From the NCBI GenBank assembly GCA_046294735.1, contig JBKBKB010000005.1, positions 62,001-126,000 on the forward strand: a stretch of 64,000 nucleotides of DNA, in the 5' to 3' direction. Both the position numbers and the translations under genes were made by a program. Shown one piece after another: positions 1 to 8,470 of the stretch. Each line of letters starts with the position of its first letter. Within the stretch, counting starts at the first letter, position 1. Under the pieces are notes generated by a model. That model ran no database searches. It saw only the letters and a program-made list of their open reading frames with translations, and was not told where the DNA came from. This stretch comes from 34-65-8 sp046294735 (GTDB taxonomy: Bacteria; Pseudomonadota; Alphaproteobacteria; Sphingomonadales; Sphingomonadaceae).

Positions 1-633
1 ACCCACGAGCCGATCGATCCGGTGCGCTACATCGCCAACCGATCCAGCGGGAAGCAGGGCTTTGCCATTGCCGCAGCTGCCGCTGCGGCCGGCGCCCGGG
101 TCACCCTGGTGGCGGGCCCAGTCCATCTCGACACGCCCCACGGGGTAGACCGGATTGATGTCGAATCCGCGCGCGAGATGGCAGATGCGGTCAAGCTGGC
201 CCTGCCCGCCGATGTCGCGGTGATGGTGGCGGCGGTGGCGGACTGGCGGACCAAGGACTTCGCGGCGCACAAGATGAAGAAACGCGGGTCCGCCCCGCCG
301 GCCCTGCTGCTGACGGAAAATCCCGACATTCTCGCCACAGTTGCAACGGGGAGCAAGCGCCCGGGTCTTCTGATCGGGTTTGCGGCGGAAACCGAAAACG
401 TGGTCGAACATGCCGAGGCCAAGCGCAAGCGCAAGGGTGCGGACTGGATCGTGGCCAACGATGTTTCCGGCCCGACAGGTCAGAGCGTGATGGGTGGGGA
501 AATGAACCGCGTCCACATCGTCACCGCGCGCGGGGTCGAACACCTTGAGGAAATGCCCAAAGACCGGGTGGCCGAAGCGCTGGTTGCGCGCATGGCCGAG
601 GAACTGGAGCGGGAACTGAGCCGGCATGACTGA
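1..633 (+). CDS. coaBC: CoaBC, phosphopantothenoylcysteine synthetase part (5' truncated)
   Basis: The window opens inside this gene in frame 1, and 210 residues up to the stop are visible. The visible part matches the CoaB (phosphopantothenate-cysteine ligase) half of the bifunctional coenzyme A enzyme. It begins with the conserved PIDPVRYIANRSSGKQG nucleotide-binding segment, followed by VMVAAVADWR, KMKK and IVANDVSG, the usual CoaB landmarks. The N-terminal flavin-dependent decarboxylase half lies outside the window. The stop overlaps the start of dut by 8 bp, so the two genes are probably co-transcribed, a common coaBC-dut arrangement in proteobacteria. Confidence 0.95.
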   Translation, partial: THEPIDPVRYIANRSSGKQGFAIAAAAAAAGARVTLVAGPVHLDTPHGVDRIDVESAREMADAVKLALPADVAVMVAAVADWRTKDFAAHKMKKRGSAPPALLLTENPDILATVATGSKRPGLLIGFAAETENVVEHAEAKRKRKGADWIVANDVSGPTGQSVMGGEMNRVHIVTARGVEHLEEMPKDRVAEALVARMAEELERELSRHD

Positions 634-1084
634 ACCTGTTGCCGTTGCGCTGATGCGCCTGCCTCATGGCGAGGGGCTGGAACTGCCGGATTATGCGACG
701 GCTGGGGCTGCGGGCATGGATGTCGTCTCGGCGGAGGACCTGGTGCTTGCCCCCGGTGCGTGCCACGCGGTTGCAACCGGCCTCGCCATGGCGATCCCAC
801 CGGGCTACGAAATCCAGGTCCGGCCCCGTTCAGGCCTGGCCCTGAAGCACGGGATTACCGTGCCCAACACGCCCGGCACGATCGACAGTGATTACCGCGG
901 TGAACTGAGGGTGATCCTGATCAACCATGGGCCCGGGCCGTTCGCGATTGCGCGCGGGGACCGGGTGGCGCAGTTGGTGCTCGCGCCCGTCACCCGGGCC
1001 GTGTGGCAGGAGGTGGCGCAGCTGGATGACACCGCGCGCGGGGCCGGCGGGTTCGGCTCGACCGGCGGGCACCAGCGGCTCTGA
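626..1084 (+). CDS. dut: dUTP diphosphatase
   Basis: Trimeric dUTPase that hydrolyses dUTP to dUMP and pyrophosphate, keeping uracil out of DNA. At 152 residues it has the usual length. All five family motifs are visible: AGMDV (about residue 30), RPRSGLALKHGI, GTIDSDYRGELRV with the catalytic Asp, RGDRVAQLV, and the C-terminal glycine-rich RGAGGFGSTG that closes over the substrate. It overlaps the coaBC stop by 8 bp. Confidence 0.97.
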   Translation: MTEPVAVALMRLPHGEGLELPDYATAGAAGMDVVSAEDLVLAPGACHAVATGLAMAIPPGYEIQVRPRSGLALKHGITVPNTPGTIDSDYRGELRVILINHGPGPFAIARGDRVAQLVLAPVTRAVWQEVAQLDDTARGAGGFGSTGGHQRL

Positions 1085-1111
1085 CCGGGCCGCCCCGGAC
1101 CCGTTCCCGGA

Positions 1112-1630
1112 TCAGCGTAACCGGGCGACGAGACCGGTCAGCTTGAGCAGTTCGTCGTGGACCTTGGCCAGTTCCTTTTCGTACCACAGGTCGATCAGGA
1201 AGCTCATTTCACCGAGGAAGGCCGGAATTTCGCCTAGCACGAAGAAGTTGGCGGCCGACGCCGGCCCGGCTTCGCCGTTCCGGTTGGGCAGCTTGGCCCG
1301 GATGCCGTGACCCGAGACATAGGCCACCAGCTCGTCGATGTTCTGCTGCATTGCCGCCATGCGCATTTCGTTGGAGGCGGAGCGGGCGTGGCCGAGTTCT
1401 TCTTTCGCCCGCTCGACCAGCCGGGTGAGATAGGCGTAGCGGCGGTCGACCGCTTCACGCGACAGGCTGGTGGCCTGCATGATGAAATCATGCTGGATAC
1501 GGTGGCGGGCGGTATCGGGGTGTTCGCCTGCGGCAAATCCGGCGCTGCGCAGCGCGCCTACCTCCGCCCGCGCCGCGCACTCGGGCTTGTCGGCGGGAAC
1601 GGCCGCTTCGATCCTGCTCATCTCGTTCAT
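1112..1630 (-). CDS. Hypothetical protein, mostly helical, 172 aa
   Basis: I do not recognise the family. There is no signal peptide or membrane segment. The N-terminal 45 residues look disordered. Residues 50-105 (VDRRYAYLTRLVERAKEELGHARSA) are strongly helical and charged, and the C-terminal third is helical again. The gene converges on dut with a 27 bp gap. The ATG at 1630 is the first in a frame open over its whole length. It is probably cytoplasmic and possibly a small structural or regulatory protein; the call as a real gene rests on coding-like composition and the tidy fit between neighbours. Confidence 0.6.
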   Translation of the reverse strand: MNEMSRIEAAVPADKPECAARAEVGALRSAGFAAGEHPDTARHRIQHDFIMQATSLSREAVDRRYAYLTRLVERAKEELGHARSASNEMRMAAMQQNIDELVAYVSGHGIRAKLPNRNGEAGPASAANFFVLGEIPAFLGEMSFLIDLWYEKELAKVHDELLKLTGLVARLR

Positions 1631-1755
1631 GCACGGGCCTTTCGTGGCGAAAGACCGGTCGATGCCAGATCAGGGTAAATTCCGAATTAAGGCTGTGCGC
1701 CGGGTCGGCCAGAGGCGCGCCGCAAGGCACCCTCCGGCCAGACCCTTCAGGCCCG

Positions 1756-2457
1756 TCAGTCGACCCGCCGGACGGTCTTCTTTTCCGGGGCGATCGAGAT
1801 GCGCACGGTCTCGCCCGAATTGCCGGGGAAGTCGGTAAACATCGCCTCGACCAGATTCGGCACCAGATGCGGCAGGCGGTTGGAGCTCGACAGCGCCTGG
1901 GCCTTGCCTTCGAACAGGCGCTGGCCGGTGGCGACATTGTCGATCTTCAGGTCGATCCCGCTGGTGTAGACGGTGTAGCTTTCCACTTCGCGCCCGCCGA
2001 ACCACGGATCGTGGAAACCGTAGCCCCACGCCGATGTTGGATGAACCCGGCGAATATAGCCGGTACGGGTGCGGTAGTAGACCGGACGATAGCTGAGCCA
2101 GCTACCCCAGAACGGATCGGCAAACCCGGTGCTGCGCACCCGTTCGCGCCCGTTGTCGACCCCGTAATCGAACCGGACCAGCAGGCTGGCTTGTTCGGGC
2201 GATGCGGCCTGGGCGTAACCGAGCTGCGCCATCTGGGCTGACACCAGTTCGGCATAGCGGGAAAACTCCAGCCCGCCCGCAAGCGCCGGATCGTCTGCGA
2301 CGACGGCAAAGCTCTGGCCCTGCGGTGCCGGAAGTTGGGTCTGGAAGCGGGACACATCGGCCTTGAACGGCGTGGCGCAGGCGGCCAGCCCGGCCAGCAG
2401 CAGCGGCACGGCAACAAGCTTCATCAGTCGGACACGGTTCGTGTTGTTTGCGCTCAT
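1756..2457 (-). CDS. DUF4136 family lipoprotein
   Basis: Predicted envelope lipoprotein of 233 residues. After a short N-terminus comes MKLVAVPLLLAGLAAC, a signal peptide with lipobox LAAC. The rest matches DUF4136 (SRFQTQLPAPQGQSFAVV, ASLLVRFDYGVDNG and a Tyr/Arg-rich middle), a family of unknown function. The ATG at 2457 is preferred because AAGGTG lies upstream; the ATG at 2424 has no visible ribosome-binding site but would put the signal peptide at the very N-terminus. A perfect 15 bp inverted repeat separates it from trpS upstream. Confidence 0.8.
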   Translation of the reverse strand: MSANNTNRVRLMKLVAVPLLLAGLAACATPFKADVSRFQTQLPAPQGQSFAVVADDPALAGGLEFSRYAELVSAQMAQLGYAQAASPEQASLLVRFDYGVDNGRERVRSTGFADPFWGSWLSYRPVYYRTRTGYIRRVHPTSAWGYGFHDPWFGGREVESYTVYTSGIDLKIDNVATGQRLFEGKAQALSSSNRLPHLVPNLVEAMFTDFPGNSGETVRISIAPEKKTVRRVD

Positions 2458-2552
2458 GATACTACACCTTATGCGAAACCCGTGGGGACCTGGCCGACGA
2501 TTACCCCTGCTTGGGTTCGCCCGGGTCCTTGACCAGGTTACACCATGCAGCA

Positions 2553-2596
2553 CCGGGGCTGAACCGGGTTTGAATGGCCAGCCGGTTCAGCCCCGG
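2553..2596. repeat. 15 bp perfect inverted repeat across the trpS stop codon
   Basis: CCGGGGCTGAACCGG at 2553-2567 is the exact reverse complement of 2582-2596, with a 14 nt loop. The inner arm contains the trpS stop codon (2587-2589) and last codons. No T-run follows on the leftward strand, so it could be a Rho-independent-like or RNA-stabilising hairpin at the 3' end of the secB-murJ-trpS transcript rather than a classical terminator. Confidence 0.7.
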
Positions 2597-3603
2597 ACCA
2601 GTCCCAAAGCCTGATAGGTCGCGGTCAGGGTCGCCCCCCCCATCTCTCTCGCCCGCGCCGCCCCCCGCGCCAGAATCGCGTCGAGTGCTTCACCATCTTC
2701 CTTCAGTCTGCGAAACTGCCCGGCAATCGGGCCGAGCGATTCGATCAGCGCTTCAGCGAGAGCAGGTTTGAACGCGCCAAACCCCTGTCCGGCAAACTGG
2801 CCGAGCACCTGATCGACCGACTGCCCGGTCATTGCGCCATAGATCGACACGAGGTTGAGCGCTTCGGGGCGTCCGACCAGCCCGGCCGCTTCTGACGGCA
2901 ACGGCTCCGGGTCAGTCTTGGCCTTGCGGACTTTCTGCATGATCGTGTCGGCATCGTCGGCTAGGTTGATCCGGCTCATCTCGCTCGGATCGGACTTGGA
3001 CATCTTGGCGCTGCCATCGCGCAGGCTCATGATCCGTGCGGCTTCCGGCGGCACGATCGGCTCGGGCAGGGTGAAAACCGGCGCATCGTCGGTGCAGAAA
3101 TCGTTGTTGAACTTCTGCGCGATGTCACGCGCCAGCTCCAGGTGCTGCTTCTGGTCCTCGCCCACCGGCACGTGGGTGGCCTGATAGAGCAGCACGTCTG
3201 CCGCCTGCAGCACGGGATAGGTGAACAGGGCGACCGACTGCCCCTCGCGGTTCTTGCCGGCCTTGTCCTTCCACTGGGTCATCCGCCCAAGCCAGCCCAT
3301 CCGCGCGGTGCCGTTGAGCAGCCATTGCAGCTCGGCATGGGCGGGAACCTGCGCCTGGTTGAACAGAATTGAGCGATCCGGATCGATCCCGCAGGCGACC
3401 AGCGCGGCAGCCATTTCCAGCGTTGCAGCTCGCAGTTCAGCCGGATTGTGCGGCTGGCTGATGGCATGGAGGTCGGCCAGGAAGTAAAGGCACTGGCCAC
3501 CCACTGGCATCGAATCCTGCATCCGCACCCAGTTGCGGATCGCGCCCAGGTAATTGCCGAGGTGCAGGTTGCCCGTGGGCTGGATGCCGGAAACGACGCG
3601 CAT
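2587..3603 (-). CDS. trpS: Tryptophanyl-tRNA synthetase
   Basis: Class I aminoacyl-tRNA synthetase that charges tRNA-Trp, 338 residues, the usual length. The HIGH-type motif is seen as GNLHLGNYLGA (about residues 11-21), and the KMSKS loop as AKMSKSDPS (about 200). Typical TrpRS segments such as PVGEDQKQHLELARDIA are present. It is the last gene of a leftward operon, starting 15 bp after the murJ stop. Confidence 0.98.
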   Translation of the reverse strand: MRVVSGIQPTGNLHLGNYLGAIRNWVRMQDSMPVGGQCLYFLADLHAISQPHNPAELRAATLEMAAALVACGIDPDRSILFNQAQVPAHAELQWLLNGTARMGWLGRMTQWKDKAGKNREGQSVALFTYPVLQAADVLLYQATHVPVGEDQKQHLELARDIAQKFNNDFCTDDAPVFTLPEPIVPPEAARIMSLRDGSAKMSKSDPSEMSRINLADDADTIMQKVRKAKTDPEPLPSEAAGLVGRPEALNLVSIYGAMTGQSVDQVLGQFAGQGFGAFKPALAEALIESLGPIAGQFRRLKEDGEALDAILARGAARAREMGGATLTATYQALGLVRG

Positions 3604-3618
3604 GATCTGTCCTGTGGC

Positions 3619-5190
3619 TTAGCTCTGGCGGCGCATTAGGCGCTGCACCGTCGCCTTGTCGAGTACGCCGAGCAGGAAAGCCGCAGCGCCGAAACTGGCA
3701 AGGCCCGCACCGGCTATGGCCAGGATGGCGGCGGCCCGCTCCAGCGCGGTGCCGCTGAACATCGGGTCGAGCGGGGCCATCAGGACCCACAACGCGGCCC
3801 CCATCGCGGCAGCGGCCAGAACGATGCGGGCAATCCGCCCCACGATCCGCCCGGGCAGTTGGAAGTGCCCCTTGTGCGCCAGCAGGGCATAGAGCAGCGC
3901 CACATTGCACCAGGCACCGATCGAGCCTGCGACCGCCAGCCCCAGCACGCCGAGGCGCGGGACCAGCAGGAAATTGAGCAGGACCGTGACCGTCAGGCTG
4001 GCGGCGGCGGTATAGACCGGGGTGCGGGTGTCCTTGCGGGCGAAGAAGTTGGGCGTCAGCACCTTGACCAGGACATAGGCGGGCAGGCCGATCACCAGCC
4101 CGCCGACCACGGTGCCAGTCACCAGCGCGTCCTCCAGCGTGAACGCCCCACCGACGAAGAAAACCCGGGTAAACGCGCTGCCGGTGACATAGAGCGCCAC
4201 GGCGGCCGGGATGGTCAGCAGCATAGCCAGCTCGATCGCGTTCGACTGCAGGCGCGAGGCTTCCTCCGGCTCGTCCCGGCCGAGATAGCGCGACAGGGCG
4301 GGAAGGATCGCGGTGCCCAGGGCAATGCCGATGATGCCGAGCGGCAACTGGTTCCACCGGTCGGCCATTGCGAGATAGGTATAGCTGCCGTCGGGCAGGG
4401 TGGAGAGGAAGAAAAGGTCGATGAAGCGGGCGATCTGGTACACGCCTGCACCGAACACGGCTGGCACGATCAGCACGCCCAGTTCCTTCACCTGCGCGGT
4501 CAGGCGCGGGCGGCGCAGCGCCAGCCGGAAGCCCGAACGGCGCATCCAGAACCACAGCCACAGCAGTTGCAGCAGCCCGGAAACCGAGACCGCGACTGCC
4601 AGCCAGAACCCAACCGCCATCCGGGTCGGCTCGCTGTCAGGCTGGAACGCGCCCCAGGCCAGCGCGGTGATCAGGCAGATGTTGAGCAGGATCGGTGCCG
4701 CCGCCGCCGCCGCAAACCGCGACAGCGAATTGAGCACGGCGGCAAACAGCGTCGCCAGGCTCATGAACAGCAGATAAGGAAAAGTGATCCGCGCCATCAG
4801 CACGGCATGGTCGAACAGGGCGGGATCCCCGGCCGTTCCCTCGTTGGCGAACAGCCCGGCAATCCAAGGCATGACCAGCAGGGCCAGCCCGCCGAAAGCA
4901 ATCAGGATCGGGATCAGCACCGCCAGCACATCCTCGGCGAAGCGGCGCGCTTCGGAAATGTCGTCGTCGCCTGTCATCCGCCGGTTGAACAGCGGCACGA
5001 AGGCACTGGCGAAGGCGCCTTCGGCAAACAGCCGGCGGAAAATGTTGGGAAGTTGGAACGCCAGCTGCCAGGCATCGGCTACGCCGCCTGCACCGAGCAC
5101 GCGGGCCAGCAGCATGTCGCGCACGAACCCGCCGATGCGGCTGACCAGGGTCAGCCCACCGATCGTGCCGACATTACGGAGCAGGCTCAT
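3619..5190 (-). CDS. murJ: Lipid II flippase MurJ
   Basis: Multi-pass inner-membrane protein of the MviN/MurJ (MOP) family that moves lipid II to the periplasmic face for peptidoglycan synthesis. It has 523 residues and the alternating hydrophobic segments expected for about 14 helices. The N-terminus MSLLRNVGTIGGLTLVSRI, followed by GFVRDMLLARVLGAG and ADAWQLAFQLPNIFRRLFAEGAF, is characteristic. The ATG at 5190 is chosen because it begins the conserved N-terminus; the open frame upstream overlaps secB. It sits 28 bp downstream of secB and 15 bp upstream of trpS. Confidence 0.96.
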   Translation of the reverse strand: MSLLRNVGTIGGLTLVSRIGGFVRDMLLARVLGAGGVADAWQLAFQLPNIFRRLFAEGAFASAFVPLFNRRMTGDDDISEARRFAEDVLAVLIPILIAFGGLALLVMPWIAGLFANEGTAGDPALFDHAVLMARITFPYLLFMSLATLFAAVLNSLSRFAAAAAAPILLNICLITALAWGAFQPDSEPTRMAVGFWLAVAVSVSGLLQLLWLWFWMRRSGFRLALRRPRLTAQVKELGVLIVPAVFGAGVYQIARFIDLFFLSTLPDGSYTYLAMADRWNQLPLGIIGIALGTAILPALSRYLGRDEPEEASRLQSNAIELAMLLTIPAAVALYVTGSAFTRVFFVGGAFTLEDALVTGTVVGGLVIGLPAYVLVKVLTPNFFARKDTRTPVYTAAASLTVTVLLNFLLVPRLGVLGLAVAGSIGAWCNVALLYALLAHKGHFQLPGRIVGRIARIVLAAAAMGAALWVLMAPLDPMFSGTALERAAAILAIAGAGLASFGAAAFLLGVLDKATVQRLMRRQS

Positions 5191-5218
5191 CGGTCTGGTC
5201 CGCGCTGGCCGCGTGCGC

Positions 5219-5740
5219 TCAGGCGTCTGCCGCCGGAGCGGCCGCTTCGCCGGAAGCAGCAGCCTGTTCCTGAATGCGCTGGAAATAGAGGCCGTTGAAA
5301 TCGATCGGATCGAGCAGCAGCGGCTGGTAGCCAAGATCGCGCGTGGCATCTGCAATCACCCGGCGGGCGAACGGGAACAAAATCCGTGGTGCTTCCGCGT
5401 AAAGGAAGGCATGGGCCTGATCGTCAGGCAGATTGCGCATCCCGACCAGACCGCAATAGGCCAGCTCGACCAGGTAGAAATTGCCCGCTCCCGCCTTAGC
5501 GGTGACCGTGATCTTCAGTTCGACCTCGTGCACTTCGTCGCTGATCGGCTGGGCGCCGATGTTGAGCTGCAGGTCGATCTGCGGCGCATCGGTCCACTGG
5601 TAGGCTTGCGGCGCGTTCGGGTTCTCAACCGAAAGGTCCTTGATGTACTGCGAGATCATCCCGGCGGCGGGTGCGGTATCGGCACCGTTGGGCAGCGGAT
5701 CGGGGTTGATGTCGGTCAGGATGTCGCCTTCGTCGGCCAT
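5219..5740 (-). CDS. secB: Protein-export chaperone SecB
   Basis: Cytosolic tetrameric chaperone that keeps precursor proteins export-competent and hands them to SecA. It has 173 residues, with the SecB core visible as QYIKDLSVENPNAPQ, VHEVELKITVTAK, LVELAYCGLVGMRN and PFARRVIADATRDLGY. The ATG at 5740 (MADEGDIL) fits the family; the frame is open further upstream but that extension looks non-coding. It is first gene of secB-murJ-trpS and divergent from the Tim44-like gene. Confidence 0.96.
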   Translation of the reverse strand: MADEGDILTDINPDPLPNGADTAPAAGMISQYIKDLSVENPNAPQAYQWTDAPQIDLQLNIGAQPISDEVHEVELKITVTAKAGAGNFYLVELAYCGLVGMRNLPDDQAHAFLYAEAPRILFPFARRVIADATRDLGYQPLLLDPIDFNGLYFQRIQEQAAASGEAAAPAADA

Positions 5741-5860
5741 GGGTAAATCGCTTTCGTCAGGGTCTGGCAGGTGGTGCCCACAGGGGCAGCCGGGTTCGGC
5801 GCGCCGCCTAGCACTGTGTGCGCCCTGCCGCAACGCAGGACATTTTCGCCGCAGTGCGCG

Positions 5861-5890
5861 TTGTTCATTTGAAAACCCGCGCCATATAGG
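5861..5890 (+). promoter_or_regulatory. Candidate sigma70-type promoter for timA-mltA-smr
   Basis: In the 215 bp divergent region between secB and timA, TTGTTC (5861-5866) and TATAGG (5885-5890) are 18 bp apart, about 65 bp before the GTG start. The match is partial and was found by eye only. Confidence 0.35.
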
Positions 5891-5955
5891 GCACCACAGG
5901 GACTGGACCGGAGCGCGCCTGCGGGCATGTTCCCCATGTTGAACGGATATTCGTC

Positions 5956-6618
5956 GTGATCTACGAGATCGTCATCCTCGCTGCCATTGCCGCTTTTCTC
6001 GGCCTGCGCCTCTATTCCGTGCTTGGCCAGCGCGCCGATCATGAGGAAGGGCACGTGCCGAACCGGTTCGAAGGGCCGGATGGCGCCCCGCCGCCCGCAG
6101 CCATGCCGCGCGCCGCACCGGCGCCGGTCGTGCCGCTTCATCCCGAAGCGGGCGACAGCGTGCTGCCGGCGGTCGAACGCGGCGTCCGCGACATTGCCGC
6201 CGCAGACAGGCGGTTCGACATCACCGGGTTCCTCGAAGGCGCCAAGGGTGCCTATGCCATGGTGCTGGAAGCGTTCTGGAGCGGTGACCGCGAGACCTTG
6301 CGCGAACTGTGCGACGATGATGTCTACGCCGGCTTCGATGCAGCGATCACCGCACGCGAGGAAGCGGGCGAGACGCTGCAGAACGCGCTGATCCGGATCG
6401 AGGAAGCGGTGATCCATTCGGCCACGCTTGATGGCAGGACGGCGCGGGTAGCGGTCCGGTTTGTCGCTGATATCGCGGCCGTGACCTATGATCGCGATGG
6501 CAACCTCATCGCCGGTTCGCTCGACGATGCCGTGGTCAGCCAGGATGTCTGGACCTTCCGCCGCGATGTCACATCGGCGGCACCTGACTGGATCCTCGAC
6601 GAGACTGACGAAGGCTGA
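5956..6618 (+). CDS. Tim44/TimA family membrane-anchored adaptor
   Basis: A 220-residue protein with one N-terminal membrane segment (IYEIVILAAIAAFLGLRLYSVLG), a Pro/Ala-rich linker (about residues 40-65), and a C-terminal Tim44-like domain (GAKGAYAMVLEAFWSGDRETLRELCDD). The domain is related to the mitochondrial import factor Tim44. Alphaproteobacterial homologues of this kind commonly lie beside secB and mltA, as here. A role in protein export or envelope assembly is inferred. The start is GTG at 5956, the only start placing the membrane helix at the N-terminus. Confidence 0.85.
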   Translation: MIYEIVILAAIAAFLGLRLYSVLGQRADHEEGHVPNRFEGPDGAPPPAAMPRAAPAPVVPLHPEAGDSVLPAVERGVRDIAAADRRFDITGFLEGAKGAYAMVLEAFWSGDRETLRELCDDDVYAGFDAAITAREEAGETLQNALIRIEEAVIHSATLDGRTARVAVRFVADIAAVTYDRDGNLIAGSLDDAVVSQDVWTFRRDVTSAAPDWILDETDEG

Positions 6619-6659
6619 GGCACAGGCTTCGGGCCACGAATACAGGGGGGTCATTTCCG

Positions 6660-7853
6660 GTGAAACGGATCGCGGCGGGACTGGCAACGGCATTTCTGCT
6701 GGCCGGCTGCCGTGTCATCCCTGGCGGTGAGGCCCCGCGCCCGGTCGGCCAGGCTAAGCCGCCTGCAGGCGCAGTCGCCAGTGCCGCTTTTGCTGGCGTG
6801 GTGCGCGGGCCGAGTGTCGGGGCCTTGCTGCAAGGTCCGGGCCGTGCCGATACCGCGCTCGCCGCCTTTCGCGAATCCTGCCACGTTGCGACCCGCCGAC
6901 CCGATGCGAGCGGACTGACTTATCCCGAAGACTGGGTTCCCGCTTGCGAAGCGGCGCGTGCGTGGCCGGTCAGCCGAGCGCGCCAGTTCTTCATCGAGCA
7001 TTTCGAAACCGCCCGGGTCGGCACCGGGGAGGCCTTTGCCACCGGTTACTACGAGCCGGAGATCGCCGGCAGCCGCACCCGCCGGCCGGGCTACGAGGTG
7101 CCAGTTCATGCCCTGCCGCCAGACCTGGAACGTGGCTGGCATGACGAAACTCCGCTGAGCGAGCGGACTGGCCGCCCGCCACTTTCGCGCAAGCTGCCGT
7201 CGGGCAAGTTCGTGCCCTACTATGAACGCTCCGAGATCGATGCCGGCGCGCTGGCCGGGCGCGGGCTGGAGCTGGCTTGGGCGGCTGACCCGGTGGAGCT
7301 GTTCTTCCTCCAGATCCAGGGTTCCGGGCGGCTGGTCACGCCGGAGGGGCAGGTGATCCGGATCGGGTATGCCGGGCAGAACGGGCGCGAATATGTCGCG
7401 ATCGGGCGGATCCTGCGCGAACGCGGTGTAATCGGCACCGGGCCGGGGCAATATCCCGGAACGATGCAGGGGCTGATGGCGTGGATACGGGACAATCCGG
7501 AGGAAGGCCGCAAGGTCATGCACCAGAACCGCAGCTACGTGTTCTTCCGCGAACTGACCGGTGACGGGCCGCTGGGTTCCATCGGCGTGCCGGTGCGGCG
7601 CGAGGCGTCGGTGGCGGTCGATCCGGCCTTCGTTCCCTATGGAGCGCCGGTATGGCTGGATCTGGACCGGGCGGAAGCGAACGGGCTGTGGGTGGCGCAA
7701 GATACCGGCGGCGCGATCAAGGGCGCCAACCGGTTCGACACCTTCTGGGGCGCGGGCGAGGATGCCCGCGTGATCGCGGGCGGGATGAGCGCGCGTGGCA
7801 CTGCGCTGGTGTTGCTGCCCAAGGGCACGGTCGCTCGCCTCAGCGGCGAATGA
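6660..7853 (+). CDS. mltA: Membrane-bound lytic transglycosylase A (MltA)
   Basis: Lipoprotein murein hydrolase that cleaves the MurNAc-GlcNAc bond with formation of 1,6-anhydromuramic acid. It has 397 residues, starts at GTG, and has a lipoprotein signal MKRIAAGLATAFLLAGC. The MltA barrel core is seen as ATGYYEPEIAGS and ELFFLQIQGSGRL. The 3D domain follows, with VAQDTGGAIKGANRFDTFWG, in which Asp348 and Asp360 are the conserved acidic residues of the catalytic region. It shares a 4 bp ATGA overlap with the Smr gene downstream. Confidence 0.96.
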   Translation: MKRIAAGLATAFLLAGCRVIPGGEAPRPVGQAKPPAGAVASAAFAGVVRGPSVGALLQGPGRADTALAAFRESCHVATRRPDASGLTYPEDWVPACEAARAWPVSRARQFFIEHFETARVGTGEAFATGYYEPEIAGSRTRRPGYEVPVHALPPDLERGWHDETPLSERTGRPPLSRKLPSGKFVPYYERSEIDAGALAGRGLELAWAADPVELFFLQIQGSGRLVTPEGQVIRIGYAGQNGREYVAIGRILRERGVIGTGPGQYPGTMQGLMAWIRDNPEEGRKVMHQNRSYVFFRELTGDGPLGSIGVPVRREASVAVDPAFVPYGAPVWLDLDRAEANGLWVAQDTGGAIKGANRFDTFWGAGEDARVIAGGMSARGTALVLLPKGTVARLSGE

Positions 7854-8425
7854 GTCACCCGCGCGGCCTGACCCCGGAAGAAGCCTCGGCGTGGGACAAG
7901 GTCGCGGCCACCGTCAAACCGATCCACCCGGTGCAAAAGGCCAGGGCGGCGGCCGTTCCGGCAAAGCCCGTCCGCGCGGAGAGAAAGCCACCGGTCGCCG
8001 CGCCCGTGCCACGGCCCGCGAGCCGTCCGGTAAAGGCACCAGCCACGCCCGTCCCAGCTCCGGCCCCGGCCCGCGCCGATGCTGGGCTCGATTCACATTG
8101 GGAGCGGCGCTTCAAGGCGGGGGCGATCGAACCCGATTTCACCCTCGATCTGCATGGCCATACGCTCGATTCGGCGCATGACAGGCTCGACGACGGCCTC
8201 ACGCAGGCCAAGGCGATGGGTGCACGGGTGGTGCTGCTGATCGCGGGCAAGCTGCGTCCGGTCGAAGCGGCGGACCGGGGCGAGCGGCGCGGGGCGATCC
8301 GGGCCAAGCTGCTCGACTGGCTCGCCGCCGGGCCGCACGGCAGCGACATTGGCGCGATCCGCAAGGCCCACCGTCGCCACGGCGGGGAAGGCGCGCTCTA
8401 CCTGGTTCTGAAACGGCGGCGCTGA
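7850..8425 (+). CDS. Smr domain protein
   Basis: A 191-residue protein with a disordered Pro/Ala/Lys-rich N-terminal half (to about residue 85) and a C-terminal Smr domain related to the MutS2 C-terminus. The domain starts at the LDLHGHTLDSAHDRL motif and ends in GGEGALYLVLKRRR. Smr domains often have nicking endonuclease or RNA-processing activity; the substrate here is unknown. The start ATG overlaps the mltA stop (ATGA), which fixes it against longer open reading in the same frame. Confidence 0.9.
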   Translation: MSHPRGLTPEEASAWDKVAATVKPIHPVQKARAAAVPAKPVRAERKPPVAAPVPRPASRPVKAPATPVPAPAPARADAGLDSHWERRFKAGAIEPDFTLDLHGHTLDSAHDRLDDGLTQAKAMGARVVLLIAGKLRPVEAADRGERRGAIRAKLLDWLAAGPHGSDIGAIRKAHRRHGGEGALYLVLKRRR

Positions 8426-8438
8426 GAGACGCTCCCGA

Positions 8439-8453
8439 TGTGCGCTGCGCACA
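8439..8453. repeat. Short perfect palindrome between smr and aroC
   Basis: TGTGCGC and GCGCACA flank a single T in the 45 bp gap between the convergent smr and aroC genes. There is no T-run on either side, so termination by this hairpin alone is uncertain. Confidence 0.4.
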
Positions 8454-8470
8454 AACGGCAAAGGATGAGT

